The notes below the pieces were generated by a model, which did not search any database, had not been told where the DNA came from, and saw only the letters and a program-made list of their open reading frames with translations. The position numbers and the translations under genes were made by a program. From a virus, in the IMG/VR virus record IMGVR_UViG_3300020141_000500, positions 1-61,699 of that record: 61,699 nt of DNA. One strand, given 5' to 3'. Position 1 is the first letter of the stretch. Every line of letters starts with the position of its first letter. Shown in pieces: positions 7,852 through 16,844 of this stretch.

Positions 7852-8232
7852 GTGGTGCTAAATCCAAATAAAAAAATCAATATTCCAAAAGAATTTACGC
7901 TACTTGGACACAAATATACCGTAGTTATAAAAAAAGATTTGTTTGAAACAGAAGATTGTTACGGAAACGCGGACGAAGACTTGAAGTTGATTCAAATTCA
8001 AGATTTGGGAGAAGTAACAAAACGGTATAAAGAAGACGGCAAAATGGTGGAACGAAAGTTGATCATTACAGAAGAAACAATGATAGAAACATTTTTTCAC
8101 GAAGTTGTGCATATTATATTGGATTCCACAGGGGAACTAAAACTTTCTCAGAACGAAAAATTTGTTAATATGATGGGTAAAGCATGGCTAGAGATATATT
8201 TATCTTCAGTATATGAAAAAGACTCCGCGTAA
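7852..8232 (+). CDS. HExxH zinc-peptidase-like protein (126 aa)
   Basis: The start is a GTG at 7852, since the nearby ATG is out of frame. Residues about 82-88 read FHEVVHIIL, an HExxH zinc site preceded by an acidic stretch. The arrangement of an N-terminal beta sheet, then a helix with HExxH, then a C-terminal helix resembles small ImmA/SprT-type metalloprotease folds. It follows another HExxH protein (7321), but the two share no obvious sequence beyond the motif. The substrate is unknown. The downstream gene begins inside its last seven codons, indicating translational coupling. Confidence 0.7.
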   Translation: MVLNPNKKINIPKEFTLLGHKYTVVIKKDLFETEDCYGNADEDLKLIQIQDLGEVTKRYKEDGKMVERKLIITEETMIETFFHEVVHIILDSTGELKLSQNEKFVNMMGKAWLEIYLSSVYEKDSA

Positions 8233-8584
8233 AAAGAAGTCTAATAAAGTTTTAAATTCAAAATATGAAGTTGTTGAACTTCCATGTGATAATTCCGAAA
8301 TGGAAAAGTATGTTCTGGAAAACAGAAAAGAAATAAATATCAATATTGTAAATACAATAGAGTATGCTATATCAAACAAACTTGGAGGAATAGAATTATT
8401 CTGTTTTAAAAATTCAAGTTTTGTGGTGGTCTTGCAAAGAAAAGATTTCAAGGAAAGTTTAGAAACCGTCTTTGAGTTCAGTATGGACCATCAACAGTTT
8501 CAAATTTGTGCAAGAATTAAAAAAATCATAAGTAAATTGGATAAATTGAGTACTATATTCACATACAAAAAAATAAAAAAATAA
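8213..8584 (+). CDS. Hypothetical protein (123 aa)
   Basis: The gene overlaps the end of the upstream gene by 20 bases. It has a Lys-rich N-terminus (KKTPRKKKSNK), then an alpha/beta pattern including GGIELFCFKNSSFVVVLQRK and a Lys-rich end. No family was recognised. An ATATTTAT (8196-8203) lies nine bases before the start, within the preceding coding region. The next gene (PhoH) starts one base after its stop, so it is probably part of the 7852-9365 unit. Confidence 0.65.
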   Translation: MKKTPRKKKSNKVLNSKYEVVELPCDNSEMEKYVLENRKEININIVNTIEYAISNKLGGIELFCFKNSSFVVVLQRKDFKESLETVFEFSMDHQQFQICARIKKIISKLDKLSTIFTYKKIKK

Positions 8585-8585
8585 T

Positions 8586-9365
8586 ATGTCAAAACAAAAA
8601 CGACTGAGCAACAAGAAGAAAAATAACGCACCAAGCCAAACTCCAACTTCATCTCAACAAACTACTAAAGATAAAAGTCCAGTCGTTCATCAAAGAAATA
8701 AAATAGATCATTATTTAACCATATTGCACAGAGAACTAACTCCAAAGCAGAAAGCTTTCATTGAGTTGGCAATGGATCGTAAAGTAAAACTGTTGCTCAT
8801 ATCTGGTCCGGCAGGTTCTACAAAAACATATTTGTCTGTACTAGCATCATTGATGCTCATGAATGAGAAAAAAGTAAGTGATATACTTTATGTAAGAAGT
8901 ATTGTTGAAAGTGCAGATGTTAAGATGGGTACATTGCCAGGTGAAGCCGAAGACAAATTGTCTCCATTCAAACGACCACTAATAGACAAAATGGATGAAC
9001 TTCTGCCAAAAGAAGATATTCAATATTTGATAAAAGAAAACAGAGTAGAAGGATTGCCAATTGGATATTTGAGAGGATTGAACTGGAATGCAAAAGCTGT
9101 GGTTGGTGATGAATTGCAGAATTGCACACAGAAAGAATTGATTACTATGATGACAAGAACTGGAGAATTTTGTAAAGTATTTATGTGCGGAGATCCACAG
9201 CAATCTGACATTGGAACAAGGTCTGGTTTCAGAGATATATTCAATCTGTTCAATGATGATGACAGCAAAGAAAATGGCATATATACATTTGAATTCACAG
9301 ATGATGATATTCTTCGCAGTGCATTGACCAAGTTTATTGTAAAAAAGATAAAGACCTTGGGATGA
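8586..9365 (+). CDS. phoH: PhoH-like P-loop ATPase
   Basis: A 259-residue PhoH-family protein. Residues 1-45 are a Lys/Gln/Thr-rich lead. The conserved domain starts near LTPKQKAFIELA. Walker A is SGPAGSTKTY, differing from the usual GxxGxGKT by a Ser-Thr in place of the Gly pair member. Further family signatures are LYVRS, GTLPGEAEDKLSPF, Walker B AVVGDELQN (usually hhLDEAQN) and CGDPQQSDIGTRSG. PhoH is one of the most frequent auxiliary genes of aquatic phages, and its function in infection is not settled. It sits at the end of a run of small genes and is followed by an ATATTTAT box and a fibre gene. Confidence 0.93.
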   Translation: MSKQKRLSNKKKNNAPSQTPTSSQQTTKDKSPVVHQRNKIDHYLTILHRELTPKQKAFIELAMDRKVKLLLISGPAGSTKTYLSVLASLMLMNEKKVSDILYVRSIVESADVKMGTLPGEAEDKLSPFKRPLIDKMDELLPKEDIQYLIKENRVEGLPIGYLRGLNWNAKAVVGDELQNCTQKELITMMTRTGEFCKVFMCGDPQQSDIGTRSGFRDIFNLFNDDDSKENGIYTFEFTDDDILRSALTKFIVKKIKTLG

Positions 9366-9422
9366 TATAAAAAGTTCTTGTTATAAAATGATCTGATTGA
9401 TATATATTTTTCAATTAGATTG

Positions 9423-9430
9423 ATATTTAT
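9423..9430 (+). promoter_or_regulatory. ATATTTAT box (candidate late promoter)
   Basis: An exact ATATTTAT, 14 bases before the ATG of the large fibre-like gene at 9445, in a noncoding gap. It is part of the set discussed in the findings. Confidence 0.45.
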
Positions 9431-9444
9431 AATGAAAAGATACT

Positions 9445-12093
9445 ATGTCTAATCAGAAAACATCTCAACTTCGCAGGGTAAGTGGTAGCCAGCTTGTTTA
9501 TGGCGATTTGATTCCGTTGATTGATGTTAGTGAAAACACATCGCCAACCGGAGAAACCAAAGCAATTTCTGCTGGTGATTTGGCTTCATATGTTGTATCT
9601 GGTGGATTCTTGGAAGTATTCACGCCAATGCATGGCTATCAATCCGCTAATGGACTTGTGTTTGACCAAAATATTGCACCGGAGTCAGATTTGAATTTGC
9701 GTTGTTATGGAGAATTTCCAGAAGTTGGAACAGAATTTAGTTTGATGGTTCGTGCATTTATTCCTTCTTCCATGTATCCCGATCCACCAGTATCTCGTGC
9801 AATTTTTGGTATAGGAGAATCTCAAGAAACACTAACGTCTGGCAGTCTGGTTGTGTCTGCCAGTCAAGCCGCATATATTGGAATGGAAGACAATGATTTG
9901 ATTTGTTATACATACGATGGAATTGCTGAGAAAAAAATCCCAGTGACCAATTTTATGTGTGATTACGAAGACAAAGTTTTTGAGGCAGTTCTAACCAGAG
10001 ATTCTTCTGGTACTTTGAAGTTGTATTTGAACAGTACATTGATTGGTACATTGAGCGGTTCTGCAACACCAATTTCATCATCATATGTGGTTATGGGCAA
10101 TGGACATTCTACTGCGTTCAATATTGATTGTACCATTTATGAAGCTCATGTATTTAATACAGAATTGACCGCCAACAAAATTAAAAGCATGTTTTATAGT
10201 GGTGTAAATAATTCAGATACAACATTGATTGCTTCTTATACTTCACCAAATTTAAATCCAGGACCAACTCAATGGTTGGATTCAAAAGGAACAAATCATA
10301 TTTTATTACCAGTGTCTGGTGCAAGAGCAAGCAATCCAGATAAAGAATTTAGTTTGAGATTCAAGAGTGATGGAACATCTAGTTATCTTGGAAATGGAAC
10401 AGAAAGAGATATTCTTCCAGATAATTATGTTTTGACAGATGCATTTGTTTATTCAACTGGTTCTCCATTGTTGTCAATTGGATCAACATCTTCTGTTGCG
10501 CCAGTTGGAGCAAGTGGAATACATTCATGGAACAACAATAGAGTTCCATTGACCAATGCAATTTACAGCAGAAACAATCTGCAATTATTGGAATTGGGTG
10601 TAGCACATACTGATAAATCAATTTATGTGTTTTATAGTTCAAGTGCAGCACCATGCACATTTAGTTTTGAAGGATATATTTCTGATTATGGTCCATCAAC
10701 ATATTTTCCACCAGCACCTGTAATCGTAAGCAGTTTGTATGAAACTGCAACAAATACTATACCATATAGTTATCAAATTTTGGCTACAAATTATCCACTG
10801 ATTTATAGTGCATCCAATTTACCAAATGGTCTTTCGTTGAATAATTTAACCGGTGTTATTTCTGGTACTCCATCCGCCGCTGCAAATATATACTATGTTC
10901 ATCTGTTTGCTGCAAACTATGATGCAACTGGAAGTGCGTTTATGACCATGTCGCTGGCACCTGCTCCAACACCAACACCAACACCTACTCCGACAGCAAC
11001 GCCGACGCCTACTCCGACAGCAACACCTACACCAACCAGTGGTGCAACGGCAACTCCTACGCCAACCAGTGGCGCAACAGCAACGCCGACGCCGACTCCG
11101 ACAGCAACCAGCGTTGGACCAACAGCAACACCGACAGCAACCAGCGTTGGACCAACAGCAACACCGACAGCAACGCCGACAGCAACAGCAACGGCAACGC
11201 CGACCCCAACGGCTACATCACAGACACCATTCGTAGATGTTGGATTTATAATAGAACCCTCTCCTGGTAGATTTGACGTGCATTCTTCGGCATATGCATA
11301 CTCACAAACATTTAGTTCACATACAATAGAATTGAAGTCTGCCGCATCGGAAGCCGGTCTTGCCGCTGCGGGATATGTTGCAATTGGAACAAACAACGCT
11401 CCTCCAAGCAATGTTCCCACAAACAGCGATTACTTGATTGTTATAAATGCCCAAACTGGGATCGGATCGACTCCTCCGTATTGGATCAGAGCCAGAGCAA
11501 GCGTTACAACTAATACCGGAACTTATTATAGTAGTGAACAAACTTACAATTTTGGGACCGGTGTACCAATGACGGCAACGCCGACGCCAACAGCAACGGA
11601 AACACCAACGGCAACACCAACGGCAAGTCCGACTCCGACGCCGACCCCAACAAACACGGCGGGCGGTCCAACTGACACGCCAACAGCAACACCAACGGAA
11701 ACGCCAACTCCAACCGACACGCCAACAGCAACGGCAACTCCCACTCCGTCTCCGACCCCAACAAACACGGCGGGCGGTCCAACTGACACGCCAACAGCAA
11801 CACCAACGGAAACGCCAACTCCAACCGACACGCCAACAGCAACGGCAACGGAAACGCCAACTCCAACCGACACGCCAACAGCAACACCAACGGAAACGCC
11901 AACTCCAACGCCAACGGAAGCGCCATGTCATTTATGGACATCTACGGGCGATGGACAAAGTGTAGTTATGAGTGGCGCGGGCTGTGGTGGTGGCAATATC
12001 AACGGGATGTTTAACACTGGTGATACTATATGCTTGGCGAGCGGTTTCTCGCCAGCGGGATCTTGGACTGACGGCGGCGGGGGATCTTGCTAA
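9445..12093 (+). CDS. Large tail-fibre/adhesin-like protein with LamG-like, Ig and Thr-Pro regions (882 aa)
   Basis: The N-terminus ([20 protein letters not shown] ... ISAGDL) matches the collar motif common at the start of phage fibre proteins. Residues about 60-275 look like a LamG/concanavalin-type carbohydrate-binding domain ([33 protein letters not shown]). Residues about 430-503 contain the putative-Ig signature [21 protein letters not shown] Thr-Pro block (about 506-592) is followed by a fibronectin-like domain (593-708), a second Thr-Pro block with Thr-Glu and Thr-Asp variants (710-828), and a Cys/Gly-rich tail sharing GDTIC with the protein at 3410. The likely role is host-surface attachment. 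The two long linkers are candidate glycosylation regions. Confidence 0.88.
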   Translation: MSNQKTSQLRRVSGSQLVYGDLIPLIDVSENTSPTGETKAISAGDLASYVVSGGFLEVFTPMHGYQSANGLVFDQNIAPESDLNLRCYGEFPEVGTEFSLMVRAFIPSSMYPDPPVSRAIFGIGESQETLTSGSLVVSASQAAYIGMEDNDLICYTYDGIAEKKIPVTNFMCDYEDKVFEAVLTRDSSGTLKLYLNSTLIGTLSGSATPISSSYVVMGNGHSTAFNIDCTIYEAHVFNTELTANKIKSMFYSGVNNSDTTLIASYTSPNLNPGPTQWLDSKGTNHILLPVSGARASNPDKEFSLRFKSDGTSSYLGNGTERDILPDNYVLTDAFVYSTGSPLLSIGSTSSVAPVGASGIHSWNNNRVPLTNAIYSRNNLQLLELGVAHTDKSIYVFYSSSAAPCTFSFEGYISDYGPSTYFPPAPVIVSSLYETATNTIPYSYQILATNYPLIYSASNLPNGLSLNNLTGVISGTPSAAANIYYVHLFAANYDATGSAFMTMSLAPAPTPTPTPTPTATPTPTPTATPTPTSGATATPTPTSGATATPTPTPTATSVGPTATPTATSVGPTATPTATPTATATATPTPTATSQTPFVDVGFIIEPSPGRFDVHSSAYAYSQTFSSHTIELKSAASEAGLAAAGYVAIGTNNAPPSNVPTNSDYLIVINAQTGIGSTPPYWIRARASVTTNTGTYYSSEQTYNFGTGVPMTATPTPTATETPTATPTASPTPTPTPTNTAGGPTDTPTATPTETPTPTDTPTATATPTPSPTPTNTAGGPTDTPTATPTETPTPTDTPTATATETPTPTDTPTATPTETPTPTPTEAPCHLWTSTGDGQSVVMSGAGCGGGNINGMFNTGDTICLASGFSPAGSWTDGGGGSC
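11641..11849 (+). repeat. 98-bp direct repeat inside a Thr-Pro block
   Basis: Bases 11641-11738 recur exactly at 11752-11849 (111-bp period, 37 codons). Each copy encodes a [20 protein letters not shown]-type stretch. The exactness at DNA level indicates a recent duplication, so the linker length is probably still changing. Confidence 0.9.
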
Positions 12094-12107
12094 TAAAATT
12101 AACTCCT

Positions 12108-12302
12108 ATGCTAACATACAACGAAATTCAAGACGCATTGATGTCAAACCCCCCTACCAAAGTTGCCATTAGCAGCGGCGGCGAAGATATTCCTATATAC
12201 GGCGCTGGAAAAAGCCCCGCGAATCCATATATCTGGGTATCCCCGTATAACGACAATGCATTTAAAATAACAGAAGAACATGCAATTAAAATTTTACCAT
12301 AA
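12108..12302 (+). CDS. Small hypothetical protein (64 aa)
   Basis: The ATG at 12108 is preferred over a TTG at 12087 that overlaps the fibre gene. The protein begins MLTYNEIQDALMSNPP, continues with GGEDIPIYGAGKSPANPYIW, and ends in a helix EEHAIKILP. No family was recognised. It lies 14 bases after the fibre gene and is probably co-transcribed with it; a chaperone or cap for the fibre is possible but not shown. The 152 bases after it hold the regulatory elements of the sugar operon. Confidence 0.6.
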   Translation: MLTYNEIQDALMSNPPTKVAISSGGEDIPIYGAGKSPANPYIWVSPYNDNAFKITEEHAIKILP

Positions 12303-12407
12303 ATTGTATCAAATCACACAGCGTCGGAAGACGAACTTTATTACAACTCGGTCTTATAAAATTCTGCCGGTGCGTTTTTAATGTTGTTTTATATATTTCA
12401 TCAATTA

Positions 12408-12415
12408 TTATTTAT
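12408..12415 (+). promoter_or_regulatory. TTATTTAT box (variant candidate late promoter)
   Basis: One base off the ATATTTAT box, 39 bases before the ATG at 12455 and just ahead of an 18-bp palindrome. Confidence 0.3.
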
Positions 12416-12416
12416 A

Positions 12417-12434
12417 ACTTGTATATATACAAGT
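12417..12434 (+). promoter_or_regulatory. 18-bp perfect palindrome upstream of the first sugar operon
   Basis: acttgtata/tatacaagt is a perfect inverted repeat between the TTATTTAT box and the GT gene at 12455. It could be an operator or a 5' leader hairpin. It is followed by aaagg at 12443, one of the few Shine-Dalgarno-like sequences in the window. Confidence 0.45.
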
Positions 12435-12454
12435 AAACACTATAAAGGTTATAT

Positions 12455-13705
12455 ATGAATGATTTAATATTTGTACAAATTGCGTCGTATCGTGATCCAG
12501 AGCTTGTTCCTACAATAAAGGACATGATCTCCAAATCAAAATATCCAGAGAAACTGACCTTTGGTGTTTGCTGGCAAAAAGATGATACAGAAAATATGGA
12601 CGAGTTTCTTAATAACCCAGCATTCAGAATAGAAGCGTATGATTATACTCAAAGCCAAGGATTGGGGTGGGCAAGAAACATCACCAACAAGTTGTATCGT
12701 GGTGAAAAGTATACATTGCAAATAGATAGCCATCATCGTTTTGTACAAGATTGGGATGTTTTGGTGCTCGAAGATTATGCACAGGCTTTGACCATGTGCA
12801 AAAAGCCAATCATCAGTACATATTGTACCCCGTTTGATACTCACGAGCCTGTGGAAAAAGCAAGTCAAGTTCCTTCATTAATGTCTCAATATGAGTTCAG
12901 CAATGACAAGCTTTTGATGAGTATGCCACATTACATTGGTGATCACAAAATTCGCAACAAAGTTATTCGCGCTCGTACACTCAGCGGACACTTCTATTTT
13001 GTTGAGGGAAAGTTCATTGAAGAAGTTCCATACGATCCAAACATTTACTTTGGTGGATATACTGAAGAAACAACTATGAGTGTTCGTGCGTTTACTCATG
13101 GGTATGATTTCTTTAGCCCATATCGTATGATCATGTGGCACGAATATACTCGTAAGTATCGTCCAAAACACTGGGATGATCACGGTAAAGAAAGTGCCAC
13201 CAAGAAGACCAGTGGAGAACGAGATGTGTATGCTCGCAACAAGACTCGTCAGATGTTTGGACAAGAGGAGCATAATATTGAAATGGGAATTTATGGTCTT
13301 GGAACTGAACGCACACTGCATGACTATGAAGTGTATGGTGGATTTAATTTCAAAAAATGTTTGATTCAAGATTACACATTGTTGGTAAAAGAAGCGCCCA
13401 ACCCACCCGATTGGGAAGAACAGTTCAAAAAGCTAAAAGTCAAAATGAATGTGGCATGGGATGTTGGACATTTTATATCGGAAGATATCGGAGATTTTGA
13501 ATTCATTACTCTCGGAGTTGTTGACAAGTATGATACAAATTTGTATCGTGTTGATTTTAAACCAGTGACACATCCAGAAATTTTTCAATACAAAAAAAGT
13601 TCGTTGGATATTAATATAATATCGGACAACAAACCCGAAAAGCTAATTATGTATTCATTTAGCAAATCTAAACAGTGGGGTCAACGCTATGAAAAGAAAC
13701 TATGA
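12455..13705 (+). CDS. GlcNAc-type glycosyltransferase (Skp1 Gnt1-like family)
   Basis: This 416-residue GT-A protein opens with IFVQIASYRDPELVPTIKDM, the hallmark of the Glycosyltransferase (GlcNAc) family (Pfam PF11397) that includes the Dictyostelium enzyme adding GlcNAc to hydroxyproline of Skp1. The metal-binding motif is LQIDSHHRF (residues about 88-96), followed by WD. Further family-like blocks are SGHFYFVEGKF, VPYDPNIYFGGYTEE, MSVRAFTHGYDFFSP and a Trp-His-Glu-Tyr. It is the first gene of a three-gene operon and overlaps the next by ATGA (13702-13705). Expected activity is sugar transfer from a UDP donor, plausibly to protein; the acceptor is not identified by sequence. Confidence 0.85.
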   Translation: MNDLIFVQIASYRDPELVPTIKDMISKSKYPEKLTFGVCWQKDDTENMDEFLNNPAFRIEAYDYTQSQGLGWARNITNKLYRGEKYTLQIDSHHRFVQDWDVLVLEDYAQALTMCKKPIISTYCTPFDTHEPVEKASQVPSLMSQYEFSNDKLLMSMPHYIGDHKIRNKVIRARTLSGHFYFVEGKFIEEVPYDPNIYFGGYTEETTMSVRAFTHGYDFFSPYRMIMWHEYTRKYRPKHWDDHGKESATKKTSGERDVYARNKTRQMFGQEEHNIEMGIYGLGTERTLHDYEVYGGFNFKKCLIQDYTLLVKEAPNPPDWEEQFKKLKVKMNVAWDVGHFISEDIGDFEFITLGVVDKYDTNLYRVDFKPVTHPEIFQYKKSSLDINIISDNKPEKLIMYSFSKSKQWGQRYEKKL

Positions 13706-15555
13706 GAATCGCATTCATTGTTGTTGGAAACGTTGAGAGGGGAGGTCTAATCAACGGGGAGAGTATAAGATATGGCGGAACCAGTGCATCTGGAACGGAT
13801 TCAAGTGCCATATTGGTTGCGGAATATCTATCAAAAGTTGGACATGATGTTGTGTTTGCGGTTGAAGGTGTCACCGATTTTGGAATCTGCCGTGGAGTCA
13901 AATATACCAACTTGAAGTTTGACACGGTTGATAATAAGGAGTTTGATGTTCTAGTCAGTTGCCTGTGGTTTGACAAGTATAACGATTTAAACATAAAAGT
14001 TACAAAATCTTTGATTTATTGGTGCCATTTGGCTTGGATGTATGGTATTAAAGAAATGACGGAATATGCAAAAGAAAATAATCTGCATCTTGGAATTGTT
14101 CATGTATCTGAATGGGAGAAGAAACACAACAACCAAACAATTGAGGTCATGCGCAGAGACTATAAAAATATCAGTCAAATTACTATTCCAAATTCAATTT
14201 GTGTGGATGTTGTTGAGGAAATATTGAAAGAGAAAATACAAAAGAAGTCAAAAAAAACCATCTTTCACGCACAGTGGTCAAGAGGCGGACCAACCGCACT
14301 TGAGATTGTAAAACGTCTTGGTTGGGATGAGTCCAATTTCACTTCATTTGATTATTTAAATACCGCCGGTGGTCGGGTAGATAAAAAACAATTGTTCCGA
14401 GAGTTGGCGGAAAGTGAATATTTTATATTTCCAAGTTTCACGCACGGACGGCTTGTTTACAAGGACACTTTTTCTTGTGCTGTCGCAGAAGCACTTGCGA
14501 TGGGAGTTATTGTCGTGGCATATCCATTGGGGGCTTTACCAGAATACTACAACAACTATTGCGAGTGGGTCGATTTTCCGGTTGGAACGGATTTGGAAAA
14601 AATTAAGTCCGAGAAGGTGTCAGAACTTCCGGCGATGGGAAATACGGATAATATGACGGATGCTGTTAACCGGATGGAAATGAACTTGGAAAAAAAGAAG
14701 GCACTTTCATCTAACGGCAATTCCATCATAAATTCTTTTAACATAAAAAAAATAGGTCCGATCTGGGAAATGTATCTGAAAAATCCCACCGTTCCAAAAA
14801 AAGATCATAGGTTCTTTGAACTCAAACCTTTCATTGGAGCATCTTCTCTGTCCGTTGTTGAAAAAATAGTATATATAAACTTGGATTCAAGAAAAGATCG
14901 ATTTGAACAAGCTCAAACTGAATTTCGTAAATACAATATAACAGCGGAGAGATTTCCGGCAGTTTGTATGAGCATAGAAGAGAGCAACGAAATAACGAGA
15001 AATGGTGGGGCGACATGGGACATCAATGTGTTAAAAATGGCACAGGATGAATTGGAAAGAAAACTCAGAGCACAGCGGTCTTGTACAAAATCTCACATAG
15101 AAATAATAAAAAAAGCCAAAAAAGATGGAACCAGAAACATTTTGATATTTGAAGATGATGTTATTTTCAATGACGAAATTGATTTAAATTTTGAGTTGAG
15201 AAACTGTTTATCGGAGTTGCAAGAAAAACAGTGGGATTTGTTTGTTCTTGGGTGCAATCCCAGAACTCCATTCAAACTGGATGGAAAATATTTGGCAAAA
15301 CTTGGTGGATTTTATAATGCACATGCCGTTCTAGTGAATAATACTGCATATGATGAAATTATAAAATTTCCATTTAATACTCACATAGTAATTGACCAGT
15401 TCTATTTTGGAATGTCGATTGAAAATCGCTTCAAAGTTTATACCCCTAAAATTCCACTGGCATATCAACGAGACAGTTTTTCCGATATCGAAGGTCGTAC
15501 CTACGAAACAAAATATATTCAGAAAGACGCTTATAAAACTTTTCTCACAACATGA
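13702..15555 (+). CDS. Bifunctional GT-B / GT25 glycosyltransferase fusion (617 aa)
   Basis: Residues 1-355 are a GT-B type glycosyltransferase (N-terminal GGTSASGTDSSAILVAEYLS; later SEYFIFPSFTHG, AVAEALAMGVIVVAYPLGALPEYY, matching the GT4 donor-site region). Residues about 385-617 are a GT25 domain: VYINLDSRKDRFEQA, then R.PAV, SCTKSHIEIIKKAKK, LIFEDDVIFND (EDDV metal motif) and GGFYNAHAVLVNN. GT25 includes bacterial lipopolysaccharide galactosyltransferases and animal collagen galactosyltransferases. The fusion would carry out two successive transfers. Both ends overlap neighbouring genes by ATGA, indicating one operon. The adjacent UDP-galactopyranose mutase suggests galactofuranose may be one donor sugar. 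Confidence 0.88.
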   Translation: MRIAFIVVGNVERGGLINGESIRYGGTSASGTDSSAILVAEYLSKVGHDVVFAVEGVTDFGICRGVKYTNLKFDTVDNKEFDVLVSCLWFDKYNDLNIKVTKSLIYWCHLAWMYGIKEMTEYAKENNLHLGIVHVSEWEKKHNNQTIEVMRRDYKNISQITIPNSICVDVVEEILKEKIQKKSKKTIFHAQWSRGGPTALEIVKRLGWDESNFTSFDYLNTAGGRVDKKQLFRELAESEYFIFPSFTHGRLVYKDTFSCAVAEALAMGVIVVAYPLGALPEYYNNYCEWVDFPVGTDLEKIKSEKVSELPAMGNTDNMTDAVNRMEMNLEKKKALSSNGNSIINSFNIKKIGPIWEMYLKNPTVPKKDHRFFELKPFIGASSLSVVEKIVYINLDSRKDRFEQAQTEFRKYNITAERFPAVCMSIEESNEITRNGGATWDINVLKMAQDELERKLRAQRSCTKSHIEIIKKAKKDGTRNILIFEDDVIFNDEIDLNFELRNCLSELQEKQWDLFVLGCNPRTPFKLDGKYLAKLGGFYNAHAVLVNNTAYDEIIKFPFNTHIVIDQFYFGMSIENRFKVYTPKIPLAYQRDSFSDIEGRTYETKYIQKDAYKTFLTT

Positions 15556-16667
15556 GCTATGATTATCTTATAGTAGGTGCCGGATTCTTTGGTGCGATTT
15601 GTGCTTACGAACTTAATAAAATAGGCAAGAAAGTTATTGTTATAGATTCTCGTGATCATGTTGGAGGAAATTGTTATACAGAAAACAGAGACAACATAAA
15701 TCTTCATGTATATGGTCCGCACATTTTTCATACATCAAACGAAGAAGTGTGGAAGTGGATAAATCAGTTTGCCACATTCAACAACTTTGTATATACCCCC
15801 GTCGCAAACTATAAAGAAAAATTATATGCTCTTCCATTCAACATGTGGACGTTTTATCAAATGTGGGGAGCAACTTCGGAAATAGAAGTAAAAGAAATTA
15901 TTGAAAAACAATCATCTGTTATAACAGGCGAGCCGAAAAATCTTGAAGAGCAAGCAATCAAACTTGTTGGACATGATGTATACAACACACTTATTAAAGG
16001 TTACACAGAAAAACAATGGAGAAAATCGGCCAAAGAACTTCCTAAAGAAATTATAAAACGACTACCTGTTCGTTATACATTTGATAATAATTATTTCAAT
16101 GATAAGTATCAAGGTATACCCGTTGGTGGATATACAAAAATATTTGAGAAGTTGCTTGAAGGCATTGAAGTAAGATTAAACACGGATTATTTTACAGCGG
16201 AACTACCAGAACACATCAAAGTTATTTATACTGGTCCTATTGACAAATATTTTGGTTATAAGCACGGCAAACTTGAATATAAAACTGTTGAACTTGATCA
16301 TATGAAAATAAACACTTCAAACTATCAAGGCGTTGCTGTGATAAATCACACAGATAAAGATGTGCCTCACACTCGTACCATAGAACACAAACACTTCGAG
16401 AAATCGGACAGCCCAGTTTCTTGGGTTAGCTGGGAAACTCCGGTTGAATATATTCCAGAAAAAACTGAACCATATTATCCAGTGAATGATGCCAAGAATA
16501 CAGAAATATATAACAAGTATAAAGCAGATGCTTTACTTGAAGATAAAGTTATTTTTGGTGGAAGACTTGGTGAATATAAATACTATGACATGCACCAAGT
16601 AATTGCCAGTGCATTGGAGTGTGCCAAACAATTGACATATCTCAATACGTGGCATCCAAACTTATAA
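15552..16667 (+). CDS. glf: UDP-galactopyranose mutase
   Basis: A 371-residue flavoenzyme interconverting UDP-galactopyranose and UDP-galactofuranose. The FAD site is YLIVGAGFFGAICAYEL at the N-terminus, followed by DHVGGNCYT and YGPHIFHTS, all classical Glf motifs. LIKGYTEKQW, FDNNYFNDKYQGIPVGGYTK and the C-terminal GRLGEYKYYDMHQVI are also family blocks. The length matches bacterial enzymes (about 370-390). Translation is coupled to the upstream glycosyltransferase by an ATGA overlap. The gene supplies the galactofuranose donor, so one of the phage transferases probably uses it; this is inference from linkage. Confidence 0.96.
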   Translation: MSYDYLIVGAGFFGAICAYELNKIGKKVIVIDSRDHVGGNCYTENRDNINLHVYGPHIFHTSNEEVWKWINQFATFNNFVYTPVANYKEKLYALPFNMWTFYQMWGATSEIEVKEIIEKQSSVITGEPKNLEEQAIKLVGHDVYNTLIKGYTEKQWRKSAKELPKEIIKRLPVRYTFDNNYFNDKYQGIPVGGYTKIFEKLLEGIEVRLNTDYFTAELPEHIKVIYTGPIDKYFGYKHGKLEYKTVELDHMKINTSNYQGVAVINHTDKDVPHTRTIEHKHFEKSDSPVSWVSWETPVEYIPEKTEPYYPVNDAKNTEIYNKYKADALLEDKVIFGGRLGEYKYYDMHQVIASALECAKQLTYLNTWHPNL

Positions 16668-16797
16668 TTGATATATTTTATTGAGACATGTAGTCTCATG
16701 CATGTGACAAAATGATACACATAAAATATGTATTTTTTATTTGTTACGAGGTAAGAGTGTGACATTACATTTGGCACGAAACATGATAATGTGTATG

Positions 16798-16823
16798 TGC
16801 CGATGTTCATAATGAAGTCGGCA
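16798..16823 (+). promoter_or_regulatory. Stem-loop in the hsp20 leader
   Basis: tgccga (16798-16803) pairs with tcggca (16818-16823) around a 14-base loop, just upstream of an aaagga Shine-Dalgarno and the hsp20 ATG. Small heat-shock genes are often controlled by RNA thermometers, but the hairpin does not obviously cover the ribosome site, so that role is only a possibility. The rest of the 177-base gap (16668-16844) shows no gene. Confidence 0.3.
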
Positions 16824-16844
16824 TAAATAAAGGATACAATAAAT

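Noticed and set aside
11200-11560. Diversity-generating retroelement variable region
   Set aside because: No template repeat pair with A-specific differences and no reverse transcriptase were seen in the window.
10917-11941. Several long minus-strand and alternate-frame ORFs
   Set aside because: They are low-complexity shadows of the repeats in the 9445 gene, with no start context or family resemblance.
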